A model generated the notes under the pieces. That model was not told the origin of the DNA, searched no databases, and saw only the letters and a program-made list of their open reading frames with translations. The translations under genes were made by a program, and so were the position numbers. This document shows positions 16,994 to 25,592 of a DNA stretch of 64,000 bases, piece by piece. Positions within the stretch are counted from its first letter, which is position 1, and the number at the start of each line of letters is the position of its first letter. The stretch comes from VYFG01 sp965203365 (GTDB lineage Bacteria > Pseudomonadota > Gammaproteobacteria > Arenicellales > Poriferihabitantaceae), in NCBI GenBank assembly GCA_965203365.1, contig OZ241878.1:496001-560000 (forward strand). The letters are read 5' to 3'.

Positions 16994-18484
16994 GTGGAGA
17001 CCTTCAACAATTTCATGGGCGGGACGGTGGCCCTGTTCAGTGATCCGATCGGGATTCTGATTTTTCTCGGTGGGGTGATCGGCGGGATGCTGTTCGGAGC
17101 CATTCCGGGTGTCAGCATGCTGACACTGGCGGCCATTCTTCTGCCGTTCACGGCACATCTGGCCCCGGAACACGGCATCATGCTGTTCTCGGTGATCTAC
17201 TGCACCGGGGTCTATGGGGGGGCCATCACGGCGATCCTGTTCAATATTCCCGGTGCTCCCGAGAATGCCCCCACCGCTTTCGATGGCTATCCGATGACGC
17301 GTAACGGACAGGCCGGCAAGGCGGTGGGAGCGGCGGTCATGTGTTCCGCCCTGGGGGGGACGATCTCGGCGGTGATCATGATGATCGCCACCGCGCCCAT
17401 TGCCAATTGGGCGATTCGGGTCTTTGGCCCCCCCGAGATTTTTGCGCTGGTCTTTTTTGGCCTGGCCGTCGCCTCGTCTGTGGGCGCAAAAACCTTCTGG
17501 AAAGGCTGGCTGTCCATTCTGGTGGGGCTTCTGATTGCGATTGTGGGTCTGGATCCGGTGGGGGGGATCGAACGGTGGGATTTCGATATGCCTTATCTTC
17601 TGGCAGGGATTCATTTCATCCCCGTCATCCTGGGTTTTTTTGCCGTCTCCGAAATCTTCGTCCAGGCCGAAAAGAAAGTGACCGGCGCCTACAAAGCCCC
17701 GGAACTGAGTGTGGACTTTCCGACCCTCACGGAACTGGTCGCGCACAAGATTGCGGTGATCCGTTCTATCGTGATTGGTTTCTTTTGTGGCATCCTACCC
17801 GGGATCGGAGCCACTTTGGCTGCATTCATGGGCTACAACGAAGCTGTCCGCTGGTCCAAGGATAAGTCTGGTTTCGGCAAGGGGAAGATGGAGGGGGTCA
17901 TCTCTTCTGAAACCGCCAACAATGCCGCGACGGGTGCTGCCATGATTCCGTTGCTGGCCCTGGGTCTTCCCGGCGGGGCACTGACGGCCATGATGGTCGG
18001 CGTCTTCCAGATGCACGATATGGAACCGGGTCCGCTGGTGTTCCTGAACAGCGCGGATCTGGTCTGGGTGGTCTTCTCGGCCATGTTCTTTGCCAACCTG
18101 TCGATTCTGTTGATCGGCTGGCTGGAGACGAAGACCATCATCAACCTGCTTCGGATTCCGTTTCAGTTTCTGGCACCACTCATTCTTTGCCTGGCGACGG
18201 TGGGATCCTACGCCGTTCGGGGCCTGACCATTGATGTGCTCGTGATGTTCATCGCTGGCACCGCGGCCTTTTTCCTGCGGCGTTCCGGCTATTCCGTGGC
18301 GGGGATGGTGCTGGGTCTGATACTTGGCCGCATCGGGGAACAGACCTTTGCTCAGGCCATGCAGATGTTGCATTTTGAATGGAGCGGTTTTTTCGGTCGA
18401 CCCATTGCCTTGGTGTTGTTGATCGCGGGGTTTGCCACCTTATTTGCCAGTGCGTACGGGGCTTTCCGCCAACACCGTCACTGA
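16994..18484 (+). CDS. tctA: tripartite tricarboxylate transporter large permease (TctA family)
   Basis: A 496-residue membrane protein with the TctA signature near the N terminus (GGMLFGAIPGVSMLTLAAIL), the GVYGGAITAILFNIPGAPEN block repeated in the second half as SSETANNAATGAAMIPLLALGLPGG, and about twelve membrane segments. The start is a GTG 11 bases after the tctB stop, so they are cotranscribed. The last 254 bases and the region beyond, to 18622, are duplicated exactly at 25201-25592. This copy is the intact one. Confidence 0.93.
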   Translation: METFNNFMGGTVALFSDPIGILIFLGGVIGGMLFGAIPGVSMLTLAAILLPFTAHLAPEHGIMLFSVIYCTGVYGGAITAILFNIPGAPENAPTAFDGYPMTRNGQAGKAVGAAVMCSALGGTISAVIMMIATAPIANWAIRVFGPPEIFALVFFGLAVASSVGAKTFWKGWLSILVGLLIAIVGLDPVGGIERWDFDMPYLLAGIHFIPVILGFFAVSEIFVQAEKKVTGAYKAPELSVDFPTLTELVAHKIAVIRSIVIGFFCGILPGIGATLAAFMGYNEAVRWSKDKSGFGKGKMEGVISSETANNAATGAAMIPLLALGLPGGALTAMMVGVFQMHDMEPGPLVFLNSADLVWVVFSAMFFANLSILLIGWLETKTIINLLRIPFQFLAPLILCLATVGSYAVRGLTIDVLVMFIAGTAAFFLRRSGYSVAGMVLGLILGRIGEQTFAQAMQMLHFEWSGFFGRPIALVLLIAGFATLFASAYGAFRQHRH

Positions 18485-18622
18485 CGTTGCAGTGGCTGCC
18501 TCATGGTGCAAAATCGGATCGGGATTCGATCGGAGGTCATAGTCATCGGCGGTGGGTTGGCTGGGCTGTGCGTAGCGATGGCAGCTTGTTGTGCTGGCCG
18601 TCAGGTGGTGATGGTCTCGCGG
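18231..18622 (+). repeat. left copy of a 392-bp perfect direct repeat
   Basis: Identical base for base, by reading, to 25201-25592 (offset 6970). It covers the tctA 3' end, the intergenic gap and the first 40 codons of a flavoprotein gene. Identity stops abruptly at both ends: the bases before 18231/25201 and after 18622/25592 differ. Confidence 0.95.
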
Positions 18623-18625
18623 TAG
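18503..18625 (+). pseudogene. 5' stub of FAD-dependent oxidoreductase (fumarate-reductase-flavoprotein-like), cut by insertion
   Basis: Forty codons starting with an ATG followed by the Rossmann FAD motif VIVIGGGLAGLCVAMAA. The frame is cut at 18622 and a TAG follows at 18623-18625. The same 5' end continues at 25593 into a longer but broken flavoprotein gene, so this is the stranded left half of a duplication. It originally followed tctA, perhaps to oxidise the imported substrate. Confidence 0.85.
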
Positions 18626-18651
18626 GACGGAATCTACGTTTTGGCGGGATT

Positions 18652-18700
18652 CCCCGGCATTGACTGGGATCAACTGGGATTCCCGTCAGCATTGCCGGGG
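18652..18700. other. imperfect inverted repeat at the left junction of the inserted block
   Basis: CCCCGGCA (18652-18659) and TGCCGGGG (18693-18700) form 8-bp arms, with an inner ATTGAC/GTCA pair, starting 30 bases after the end of the 392-bp repeat. It could be an element end, a recombination site or a hairpin; nothing decides between these. Confidence 0.35.
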
Positions 18701-18810
18701 CGGTTCCGGTGTCCCTGATCACCTAGGTTCCAAGCCTCCCTCGGTCCCTCGCGGCGATGGCGCGAAGCCGCCGAGGAGCCATGCACCGGGCGCATGACTG
18801 AGAGGCCGAT

Positions 18811-19130
18811 TTAGCCCGCTTCATGCTCCCCGGCGATCCGCCGCCACCAGCGCCAGATCGCCGACTTGCCGGGTGTGCGCTCCGGTCCGAAGCCGTCGCG
18901 CACTTGGCGGACGATCTCGGCGACGGGGACTGTGCCCAGCCGCTTCCGCACGAATGCCCTGACCTCGGGGTCGCGGTCCAGCTGTGACAGCAAGCCGGGT
19001 CGGTGTCCGGGTCGAACGTCCGCCAGCGCAGCCGGGGAAGATCGTCGACTTTGCGGTCGAGCGCGGTGCGCACGCGGCCGGCGGAGTCGAGGATCTCCGC
19101 CTCGGGCCGTTCAAGCGTCTCGGCGTCCAT
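18811..19130 (-). pseudogene. frameshifted small gene of unknown function, HTH-like C terminus
   Basis: Reading leftward from an ATG at 19130 (preceded by GGAGG), the first 48 codons run MDAETLERPEAEILDSAG... and then slip into another frame that continues LSQLDRDPEVRAFVRKRL...RTPGKSAIWRWWRRIAGE to a stop at 18811. The combined product of about 105 residues looks like one small DNA-binding protein; the GKSAIWRWW end resembles a recognition helix, as in phage or plasmid small terminase-like or replication proteins. That family guess is weak. A single indel or a sequencing error would explain the break. Confidence 0.4.
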
Positions 19131-19509
19131 GGTACCTCCCCTCCGTTCCTGGTCGCCCGGCCCCGCGCGGTGGACCCGCTGTGCCGCTCGCAGCCCAGCA
19201 TCGCAAGGATCGTCCGGTCCGTGATGGCGGGGAAGGCCGCCCGGGCGAGGATTGCGGGGATGAACGCGGCGCCGCCCTGCGAATCGGTTGAGCGTAGGCG
19301 GCGCGGAAAACGTTTAGGCTGAAGTTTTTCGCAAATATCCAAGGTTTCCCTTTTTTATTTTAGGGTACGGGGGGACCGTGGCCGGTCTGGCCACCATCTA
19401 TCCCAGCTCCCCCAAGCGTCCGAGACGGGAGCTCTCTCGACCATGATAGCCGAGAGGGCACCGTTATATCTATGCATGATTCCGATTGCGCCATTCACAA
19501 CGCGCCAGA
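19131..19509. other. gene-poor stretch of the inserted block
   Basis: Leftward frames over 19131-19342 are open but have no recognisable motif and may be the end of another decayed phage-like gene upstream of the 18.8-19.1 kb gene. A T-rich run (CCCTTTTTTATTTTAGGG, 19347-19364) is flanked by a short inverted CCC/GGG pair. Nothing else is supported. Confidence 0.3.
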
Positions 19510-19839
19510 CTAAGAACCGGGCGAATGCGACTGTGGGCTCGTCAAAGCTGAGCGAAGATCCCCCCCCTTCATTGCGCTATCGCCCCGACGATACTCGGGA
19601 CGAGGCCCATCAAACCTCTCATTCAGCACCGTCAGCGAGTTGATCCGGTCGACCCGGAACAGTTTCCAGTCATGGTGTACGCCCGATGCGCTGGCACCGC
19701 TGACCTGGAAAGCGCGGAGAAGTTCGTCTCCCTTGGAACTGAGCCCGTAAGCGTGCGGTTCGATGAGGCGCTGTCCGGGTTCGTAGTCAAGGCGTATCAG
19801 ACGGCGTTCATTGATTGCGTTTTGCATAGAGTAGTTCAT
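19510..19839 (-). CDS. small WYL-domain-like protein
   Basis: About 109 residues from the ATG at 19839 (a further ATG at 19848 is possible). The core reads INERRLIRLDYEPGQRLIEP, then HAYGLSSKGDELLRAFQVSG, then WKLFRVDRINSLTVLNERF. This is the ligand-sensing WYL-type fold (I-x-F/L-x-Y...R-x-I-E-P-H...G...L-R-A-F-Q) without the usual DNA-binding domain. Free-standing WYL-like proteins occur in mobile and defence regions, perhaps as nucleic-acid or ligand sensors. The C-terminal 25 residues look unstructured. A long hairpin terminator lies about 100 bases upstream of its start. Confidence 0.6.
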   Translation of the reverse strand: MNYSMQNAINERRLIRLDYEPGQRLIEPHAYGLSSKGDELLRAFQVSGASASGVHHDWKLFRVDRINSLTVLNERFDGPRPEYRRGDSAMKGGDLRSALTSPQSHSPGS

Positions 19840-19943
19840 GGCGACCATCCGCCCAGTAGGTTGGACGGTGCGCTTGACTAGCCCGCGGGAATCGTTAGGA
19901 TTGCCACGTTCACACGCTGTCCCGTGCGCCGTCCAGGGTTTCA

Positions 19944-20000
19944 CGGGACTGCCATTTCAGAAGGTCGGGTGACAGCCCGACCTTCTTTTTTGGCAGTCCG
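19944..20000. terminator. strong, probably bidirectional, intrinsic terminator
   Basis: Inner perfect arms AAGGTCGGG (19961-19969) and CCCGACCTT (19976-19984) with a T-run at 19986-19991. Outer arms CGGGACTGCCA (19944-19954) and TGGCAGTCCG (19991-20000) can extend the stem. It isolates the WYL-like gene from the adjacent transposable element. Confidence 0.8.
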
Positions 20001-20051
20001 AAATACTCTGCTACAGCGGTTCTCGTATGTACAAGAACCTATAGCTTGAAT

Positions 20052-21346
20052 CAGCAATTCCCGCTAAGGGCATCCCTCCGTGGATTCGGTGGGATTTCCA
20101 GGCGCCAACACCAGCATGGGAAATCTACGGACAGGACGGGCCCCTCCAGCGGACGGGTGGGTCGACGAGTGGCCATGGTTTTCCTGAAGAACCGGCCGAT
20201 CACACACTCGGTCACGGCAGCCTGTTCAGGATGTGTCGAAGGGTGCCCCATCGGGTTTGTGGTGCCCGTACGCGATGCCCTGGCACCCGGTCTCCCCGTC
20301 CGGCATGGGAAACCCAGGAACCAACTGCGCCACTGTCTCCACCCGCGGGGTAAACTACCCGCCTTCGCCCGGGCGGCCTAGAACCGCGAGCCACACCGCT
20401 GCGGCATCGGGTCGATGAGGAATGCCAGCATCATCCGATGGGCGAACCCCGTCGCCCGAGGGGGCTTGCCATGACCGAAGGGGTGTTCAAAGCCGTCCCC
20501 TGGGTTCTTCAGGGGTTTGAAAGTTTCGTTCTTGATGCGCCAACGGGCTCGTCCCGCCCGCATCAATTCGTATGCATTAGATTCCGTGACCTCCCGACCT
20601 GTGACCCAGGAGAAGGGCAGCGTCCGACCGTCCGGGTGAACCTCCCAGCAGGCCAGGAAGTTCACTTCCCCATCGCAATTCGCATCATTGAGCGGCACGC
20701 CGTTGAGGAACCGGAATCGGAACGGGTGGCCGCCCCGGGTCATCTCCACGAGGCGGGTGGCCGCGGTGGCATCGACCCAGCGAAACCCTTCCCCATGATC
20801 TCCCGGCTTCACTCCCAGCACAGAGCGCCTGTCCCGTGCCTCCAGCCCCCGGATGGGCGGACCGTTCGAGGCCAGCGCGTCCTCCACCACCAGCAGTTTC
20901 CGGTGCGGATGCTCCCGCCGCTTGGCGGCCTCTCTCTCGCAGTCGTTCTTGCGCGACCCGTCCGCCCGCCTGATCGGCTCCGGGGCCAGCGGAAACCCCT
21001 CTCGGTGTGCCGGGTGCACCCCGCATCGGGTGGTACCAGGTAGTACTGCCATCGCGGTGAGGCTTCTCACAGCCCTGATCACAATGCCCCCCCTTCGACG
21101 AGAAATACCCCGTGCATCCACCGACAGCATAGGGTAGCCCAGCCCGACACAGCCCACTAGCCCCTTGCCCCGCTGCTCGGCAGCAAACACGGACTTGAAG
21201 GCCCGGCGGACTGAGCGTGGGTCCACCGGGTCTTCGATTCTGTCGAAATGGTCACGCACCAACCGGAGCAACCCCGGGGCACTGAGGGTCTTGCGAAACC
21301 GGGTCTTGGACAGGATTGATCATCCAATTTGGGGAAATCAGCCTGA
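20052..21346 (-). mobile_element. decayed DDE transposable element (ISNCY-type guess), right part cut by IS30-like element
   Basis: The left end CAGCAATTCCCGC at 20052 matches the left end of the better-bounded copy at 44213, and the transposase frame within matches that copy too. The far end is lost: at 21347 an IS30-like element begins. Related remnants are at 44213-45471 and 45901-45983. Confidence 0.7.
20378..21271 (-). pseudogene. DDE transposase, 5'-truncated and rearranged
   Basis: An open frame of 297 codons with conserved transposase blocks: FPLAPEPIRRADGSRKNDCE, LLVVEDALASNGPPIRGLEA, VLGVKPGDHGEGFRWVDATA, FRFLNGVPLNDANCDGEVNF and RARWRIKNETFKPLKNPGDGFEHPFGHG near the C terminus (given here in parts). 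These blocks are typical of a large DDE transposase family that I remember as ISNCY. The N-terminal third is missing or frameshifted and the VDARG block is scrambled, so it is probably inactive. Confidence 0.65.
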
Positions 21347-22708
21347 CCCCACTTCCACTCCGAAGTGCTACACTCGCCCCGCTCCCGGCATGAGGGCACC
21401 CCCCGAAGGGAGGGAGCACGGCGGCGACCGGACCATTCAGCCCTCCCAGGGGCTGATTTCGGCCACCGATGGCATCCATCTCGACGCCAGAGAGTCTGAC
21501 CGAGGCGATTTCACGACGCCAGGGCCCGCTCGGGCCGTGTCAGGCGGGTTTTGGCCGAGCGGGGCCCGGCCCGCCGAATACGGGCTTCTGGAAAGGGGGA
21601 AGATGGGGGAGGAATGACCGCCTTCAGGGCGGGGCGACGGCGGTGAAGGCCTCTTCCGGGGTCCGAACCCCCAGCACCTTCCGGGGCCGGCGGTTGATCC
21701 GCTCTTCCACCGCCCGAACCTGGGCCAGCGTCACCTGACGGAAGTCGGTCCCCTTCGGAAAGGACTGGCGCACCAAGCCGTTGGCCTGTTCGTTCAGACC
21801 CCGCTCCCCGGAGTGGTCCGGAGTGGCAAAATCCAAGTCGGCCCCGAGGGCCTTGGCGATCTCCCGGTGCCCCGCGAACTCCTGGCCGTGGTCCGCCGTA
21901 CCCACCTGCACCCGGTCTCGAATCAGCCCCATCCGCCGGACAATGGCCTCGGTCACGGCCGCCGCGGTCTGCCCGGCCACCCCGATCAGGACCCGATACT
22001 TCGAGGCCCGATCCCCCCACGAAATCCAGGTCCCCCGGGGCATCCCCCCGATGATCAGGTCGAGTTCCCCGTCCCCGATCCGGCCCTTGGCCTCCCCGAT
22101 CGCCGGGCGCTCGGCGATGTCCACCCGACCGGGAAGATGACCGCGTCCCGCAGGTCGCCCTCCCCGCCCGTTCGGCTGCTTCCCCCGGCGCCGCAGGCAC
22201 CGGTCAAGGTCCCCACCCGCCGGTCGGTCTGCCCGGATGTGCTGATCGATCCATTCCCGCCCGGCCATCAACTCCCCTGGTTGCTGAAACCGGCCCGCAA
22301 TGGGTTCCGGGCTCCAGCCTGCCCGCCACCACTCCTCCGCCACCGCCCAGCGCTCGGGGGTCATCTTCCAGGGCACAGCCGAGGCGGCCCGGCGTCGGGA
22401 TGTCGCCTTGCCCTGGGCTGGCTGGTGACGATACCCGCGCTGTCCGCGGTTGCGCCTCAGCTCTCGGGAAATCGGGCTGACGTCCCGCCCGAGTGGCTCA
22501 GCCATCGGTCGCTGGGATCGACCGGTGGACTGGAGTGCGCAATGGGCAATCTTTCCGGGTGGGTCAGGGGGTGGTCGCCAGTTGGCATGACCCTTCTCCG
22601 TTGATTGGTCAACTGAGAGGGTCGGCCATCCTCTGGCCCGCTGCCATCCGCCTAACTCAATCAATCAGGCGACGGGGCCAAGGGTTGCACTTCAGAGTGG
22701 CACGGGGG
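21347..22708 (-). mobile_element. IS30-family-like element, copy A (near complete, 1362 bp)
   Basis: Left terminal sequence CCCCACTTCCACTCCGAAG at 21347; right terminal sequence ends ...CTTCAGAGTGGCACGGGGG at 22708. These are imperfect inverted repeats sharing a GAAGTG core. The same ends recur at 25117, 27379, 29987/31669, 43397, 52629 and 52744/54078. The single large gene encodes a DDE transposase on the minus strand. No obvious target duplication is visible (GA left, CT right). Confidence 0.85.
21624..22664 (-). CDS. IS30-family transposase
   Basis: The frame contains the IS30 HTH region (GRDVSPISRELRRNRGQRGY) and the DDE core: GDGELDLIIG (first Asp), TADHGQEFAGHREIA (second Asp) and GLNEQANGLVRQSFPKG (Glu), followed by RINRRPRKVLGVRTPEEAF, the usual C terminus. 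All three catalytic residues are present. The extreme N terminus is uncertain: a more IS30-like start with DHPLTHPER appears in another frame from about 22590, so an early frameshift is possible. Confidence 0.82.
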   Translation of the reverse strand: MIELGGWQRARGWPTLSVDQSTEKGHANWRPPPDPPGKIAHCALQSTGRSQRPMAEPLGRDVSPISRELRRNRGQRGYRHQPAQGKATSRRRAASAVPWKMTPERWAVAEEWWRAGWSPEPIAGRFQQPGELMAGREWIDQHIRADRPAGGDLDRCLRRRGKQPNGRGGRPAGRGHLPGRVDIAERPAIGEAKGRIGDGELDLIIGGMPRGTWISWGDRASKYRVLIGVAGQTAAAVTEAIVRRMGLIRDRVQVGTADHGQEFAGHREIAKALGADLDFATPDHSGERGLNEQANGLVRQSFPKGTDFRQVTLAQVRAVEERINRRPRKVLGVRTPEEAFTAVAPP

Positions 22709-22749
22709 CTTTCATAACGAGTCGCAATGCGACGAAAGTGCTTCAGCTT

Positions 22750-22923
22750 CTAAAACAGGCGTTCCACCAGATTTGCGCCCTTGGTAAATTTCTCGATCAT
22801 CGTCTCGGGGTGCTTGACGATGGCCTTGCCAGCGAAGGCGGTCCGCAACAGAACGGCAGCATCGACGGCCTGCTGGTCGGCGAAAAAGGTCTCGCCGTTC
22901 ACCTTGAATTCGAACTCGTCCAT
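22750..22923 (-). CDS. 57-residue small protein of unknown function
   Basis: ATG at 22923 with AGAGGA eight bases upstream, ending TAG at 22750. It begins MDEFEFKVNGETFFADQQ, continues AVDAAVLLRTAFAGKAIVKH and ends VERLF. The F-x-V-N-G-x-x-F opening resembles a beta-grasp or multiubiquitin-like strand-turn-strand, which is speculative. It lies between the right end of IS30 copy A and the divergent XRE-ImmA gene, in a position where small antitoxin or antitoxin-like genes are common. The composition and a clear RBS argue that it is real. Confidence 0.5.
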   Translation of the reverse strand: MDEFEFKVNGETFFADQQAVDAAVLLRTAFAGKAIVKHPETMIEKFTKGANLVERLF

Positions 22924-23075
22924 CTCAGTGTCCTCTGATCTGTGGGTTCTCCGGCACCATTGCGTGGTTCATGCCCAAGGCGACTGACTCCGGCAGCAGG
23001 TGACAATCTAGGGTTTATATTACCGTAAAATATGTATATTATGCCAACCATTGATTAACGAGAGGGGAGGATAGG

Positions 23076-24155
23076 ATGTTCGGACAACGACTCCGGCTCG
23101 CCCGGAAGCGGGCAGGTCTATCGATGCGGGAGCTCGCGGACGCGATGAGCCCGAAGGTGACCGCTCAGGCGATCAGCAAGTACGAGGCGGGCAAGATGCT
23201 GCCCTCCTCGGCCGTGCTGGTCGGTCTCGGGAAGGCTCTCGACGTCTCGCTGGATTTCCTGATGAGTGCGCAGGTCGAGGCGCTCGAAGCGATTGAGTTC
23301 CGAAAGCACTCCCGTGCTTCGGCCCGCGATCGTGCAAAGACCGAGGCGGTCGTGATTGATATCCTAGAACGGTATCTGGCGATTGAGCACATCCTCGACA
23401 TCGGGACCAGCGTCGACTGGATTGAGGGGCGGCGCTACGACAGCGTGGCGAGCGAACCCCAGATCGACGAGAGGGCCGATGATCTCCGTGATGCCTGGAA
23501 TCTCGGCCTCGGCCCCATCCCCAGCTTGTGCGAGCTGCTCGAAGACAAGGGAATCAAGGTGGTGGAAGTCGATCTCCCGGAGAGCATCAACGGGCTCTCG
23601 TGCCATGTTCTCCGGGGTGGCGAGATCGTCGCCGAGGCTGTCGTCGTGTCCAGCCGGATCAATTTGGAGCGCAAGCGCTTCACTCTGGCTCATGAGCTCG
23701 CGCACAGGATCATCCGCTCAACCGGGAATCCGGCGATCGACCTCGAACGGGCGATAAACCGCTTCGCCGGTGCGTTCCTGGTTCCCGGCCAGTGCCTTCG
23801 GGAGGAAGTTGGCGCCAATCGTCACAGGATCACCTACTACGAGATCGTCCGCCTGAAACAAATCTACGGTGTGTCGGCTGCGGCTCTGCTGATGCGTCTC
23901 GGGCAGGTAGGCGTTCTGTCAGAGCGTGCCGTGAAGCACGCCTTCGCGACCTTCGCCAGGTCCTGGCGAAGGTCGGAACCGGACCCGATCCAACCCGACC
24001 ATGGATTCGCGGCCTTCGAGAAGCCTCGTCGCTTCAAGCGGCTCGTTTGGCGAGCGGTGGGCGAGGGCCTGATCTCGCCCGTGCGCGCGGCCGCGTTTCT
24101 CAACCTGCCGCTCGAATCAGTCGAGCGGCAGATCAGCGGTCCAGCCATCCAGTGA
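23076..24155 (+). CDS. XRE-type HTH / ImmA-IrrE metallopeptidase fusion, antitoxin-like regulator
   Basis: A 359-residue protein. Residues 1-62 form an XRE/Cro helix-turn-helix (RLRLARKRAGLSMRELADAM...YEAGKMLPS). Residues about 150-250 form the ImmA/IrrE (DUF955) zinc peptidase domain with HELAH at 206-210. GAGGGGAGGATAGG gives a strong RBS before the ATG. TATGTATATTATGCC just upstream (23031-23045) offers -10-like sequence. Its stop overlaps the GTG start of the PIN gene (GTGA), so the two are cotranslated. Such HTH-peptidase proteins repress their own operon and can be cleaved or activated by stress or phage signals. Confidence 0.85.
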   Translation: MFGQRLRLARKRAGLSMRELADAMSPKVTAQAISKYEAGKMLPSSAVLVGLGKALDVSLDFLMSAQVEALEAIEFRKHSRASARDRAKTEAVVIDILERYLAIEHILDIGTSVDWIEGRRYDSVASEPQIDERADDLRDAWNLGLGPIPSLCELLEDKGIKVVEVDLPESINGLSCHVLRGGEIVAEAVVVSSRINLERKRFTLAHELAHRIIRSTGNPAIDLERAINRFAGAFLVPGQCLREEVGANRHRITYYEIVRLKQIYGVSAAALLMRLGQVGVLSERAVKHAFATFARSWRRSEPDPIQPDHGFAAFEKPRRFKRLVWRAVGEGLISPVRAAAFLNLPLESVERQISGPAIQ

Positions 24156-24682
24156 CCTGCTTTATCGTCAACGATGCTTCGGGGCTGATCGACCTCCGCA
24201 AGGGAGGCCTGCTGGGTGTCATTTGCGATCTGCCCTACCGACTCGTGATCCCGTTGCCCGTGCGGGCCTTCGAAATACTCGACCTTTCGGAGGCTGATTG
24301 GAAGGCCCTCGACGAGGCCGGCATGATCACGTACGATCTGACGGAGGAGGAAGTCGGTCAGGCGCTCGTGGTGAAGGGGCATCACCCGGGGCTCTCCACA
24401 AACGACTGCTTCTGCCTGGTTACCGCAACGGTCTATTCCGGCATCTTGCTCACGGGCGACGCCTTGCTACGCAGGGTTGCTGTGGGAAGCGGAATGCGGG
24501 TGCATGGCGTGCTCTGGGTGGTCGACGAGCTTGAGGCAGCGGCGGTTTGCAGCAGATCGCTTCTCATTCGGGCGCTCAAGGCGTGGCAGTCGGACGACAC
24601 GGTGTTCCTGCCCCCAATAGAAATCAGCGCACGGCTTGAGCATTTGGTGGAAGCCGGGCCACGGCGGGGGAGGCGAGGATGA
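24152..24682 (+). CDS. PIN-domain protein, toxin-like partner of the XRE-ImmA gene
   Basis: About 176 residues from the GTG at 24152, overlapping the upstream stop by four bases. The N terminus CFIVNDASGLIDLRKGG carries the first PIN aspartate, and LSTNDCFCLVTATVYSGILL followed by TGDALLRRVA gives the later acidic residues (ND..., TGD) of a PIN-fold RNase. The whole protein is longer than VapC (about 130) and has a roughly 40-residue tail. It is likely an RNA-cleaving toxin held by the upstream regulator. Position between IS30 ends marks it as accessory cargo. Confidence 0.75.
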   Translation: MTCFIVNDASGLIDLRKGGLLGVICDLPYRLVIPLPVRAFEILDLSEADWKALDEAGMITYDLTEEEVGQALVVKGHHPGLSTNDCFCLVTATVYSGILLTGDALLRRVAVGSGMRVHGVLWVVDELEAAAVCSRSLLIRALKAWQSDDTVFLPPIEISARLEHLVEAGPRRGRRG

Positions 24683-24881
24683 ACGGGCTTCTCGGTCCCC
24701 CTCAGGTCGATGCCGACCTCGGAAAGCAGCGTCTTCAGGTGCGGCCAGAGGCAAGCGATGGCTCGACGCGCTGCGCAAACGCCCAATCGTAGCGAAAGCC
24801 CGCTGAGGCGGGTGCGGGAGTTAGAAAAAGCCTCGGAAAAAGAAGAACTCAGATCCCTGTCTGCCGGATACTCCACGTCCG

Positions 24882-25105
24882 TCAGTTCGCGATTCCGTCG
24901 ATCCGGCTGGCGATGCAGTTGGCCGCGGACTTGACCGGGTCGTTGGCCAGATGGGCATAGCGGGCGGTGCTCTGGACTTGGGTATGGCCGAGGAGCTTGC
25001 CGATCATCGGCAGGCCTTCGCCGACTAGCAGGCCGCCGCTGACGAAGCTGTGGCGCAGGTCGTGAAGGCGCACATCGTCGAGTCTGGCCCGGGCGCGGAT
25101 CTTTC
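24882..25105 (-). pseudogene. C-terminal remnant of a tyrosine recombinase (phage-type integrase)
   Basis: Leftward reading gives RLHDLRHSFVSGGLLVGE, then IGKLLGHTQVQSTARYAHLA and a stop at 24882. The H-x-x-R, LLGH and active tyrosine (ARYAHL) of the catalytic C-terminal domain are intact, but everything upstream is lost at the junction with IS30-like sequence (25117). It may be the integrase that once brought the block between the 392-bp repeats. Confidence 0.82.
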
Positions 25106-25116
25106 AATCTAACACA

Positions 25117-25200
25117 CCCCGACTTCCACTCCGAAGTGCAACACTCGCCATGTTCCCGGAATGAGTGCGTAGCCCGAGAAGGGGGGGAGCGTGGCGGCTG
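25117..25200 (+). mobile_element. IS30-like left end, fragment F-left
   Basis: Matches the first 84 or so bases of the other IS30-like left ends (CCCCGACTTCCACTCCGAAG ... GGAGCGTGGCGGCTG). It stops exactly where the right copy of the 392-bp repeat starts at 25201. It is most like copy E (29987 onward). Confidence 0.8.
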
Positions 25201-25592
25201 TTGATGTGCTCGTGATGTTCATCGCTGGCACCGCGGCCTTTTTCCTGCGGCGTTCCGGCTATTCCGTGGCGGGGATGGTGCTGGGTCTGATACTTGGCCG
25301 CATCGGGGAACAGACCTTTGCTCAGGCCATGCAGATGTTGCATTTTGAATGGAGCGGTTTTTTCGGTCGACCCATTGCCTTGGTGTTGTTGATCGCGGGG
25401 TTTGCCACCTTATTTGCCAGTGCGTACGGGGCTTTCCGCCAACACCGTCACTGACGTTGCAGTGGCTGCCTCATGGTGCAAAATCGGATCGGGATTCGAT
25501 CGGAGGTCATAGTCATCGGCGGTGGGTTGGCTGGGCTGTGCGTAGCGATGGCAGCTTGTTGTGCTGGCCGTCAGGTGGTGATGGTCTCGCGG
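25201..25592 (+). repeat. right copy of the 392-bp perfect direct repeat
   Basis: Same sequence as 18231-18622. It contains a 5'-truncated tctA copy (last 84 codons, ending at 25454) and the flavoprotein 5' end, which here continues in frame beyond 25592. The 3' flank is therefore the original chromosomal continuation, and the left copy's 3' flank is the insert. Confidence 0.95.

Noticed and set aside
18623..25200. Typical integrase-mediated genomic island with short att repeats
   Set aside because: The flanking repeat is 392 bp of unique chromosomal coding sequence rather than a short att core, no tRNA gene is at the border, and the integrase is only a fragment.
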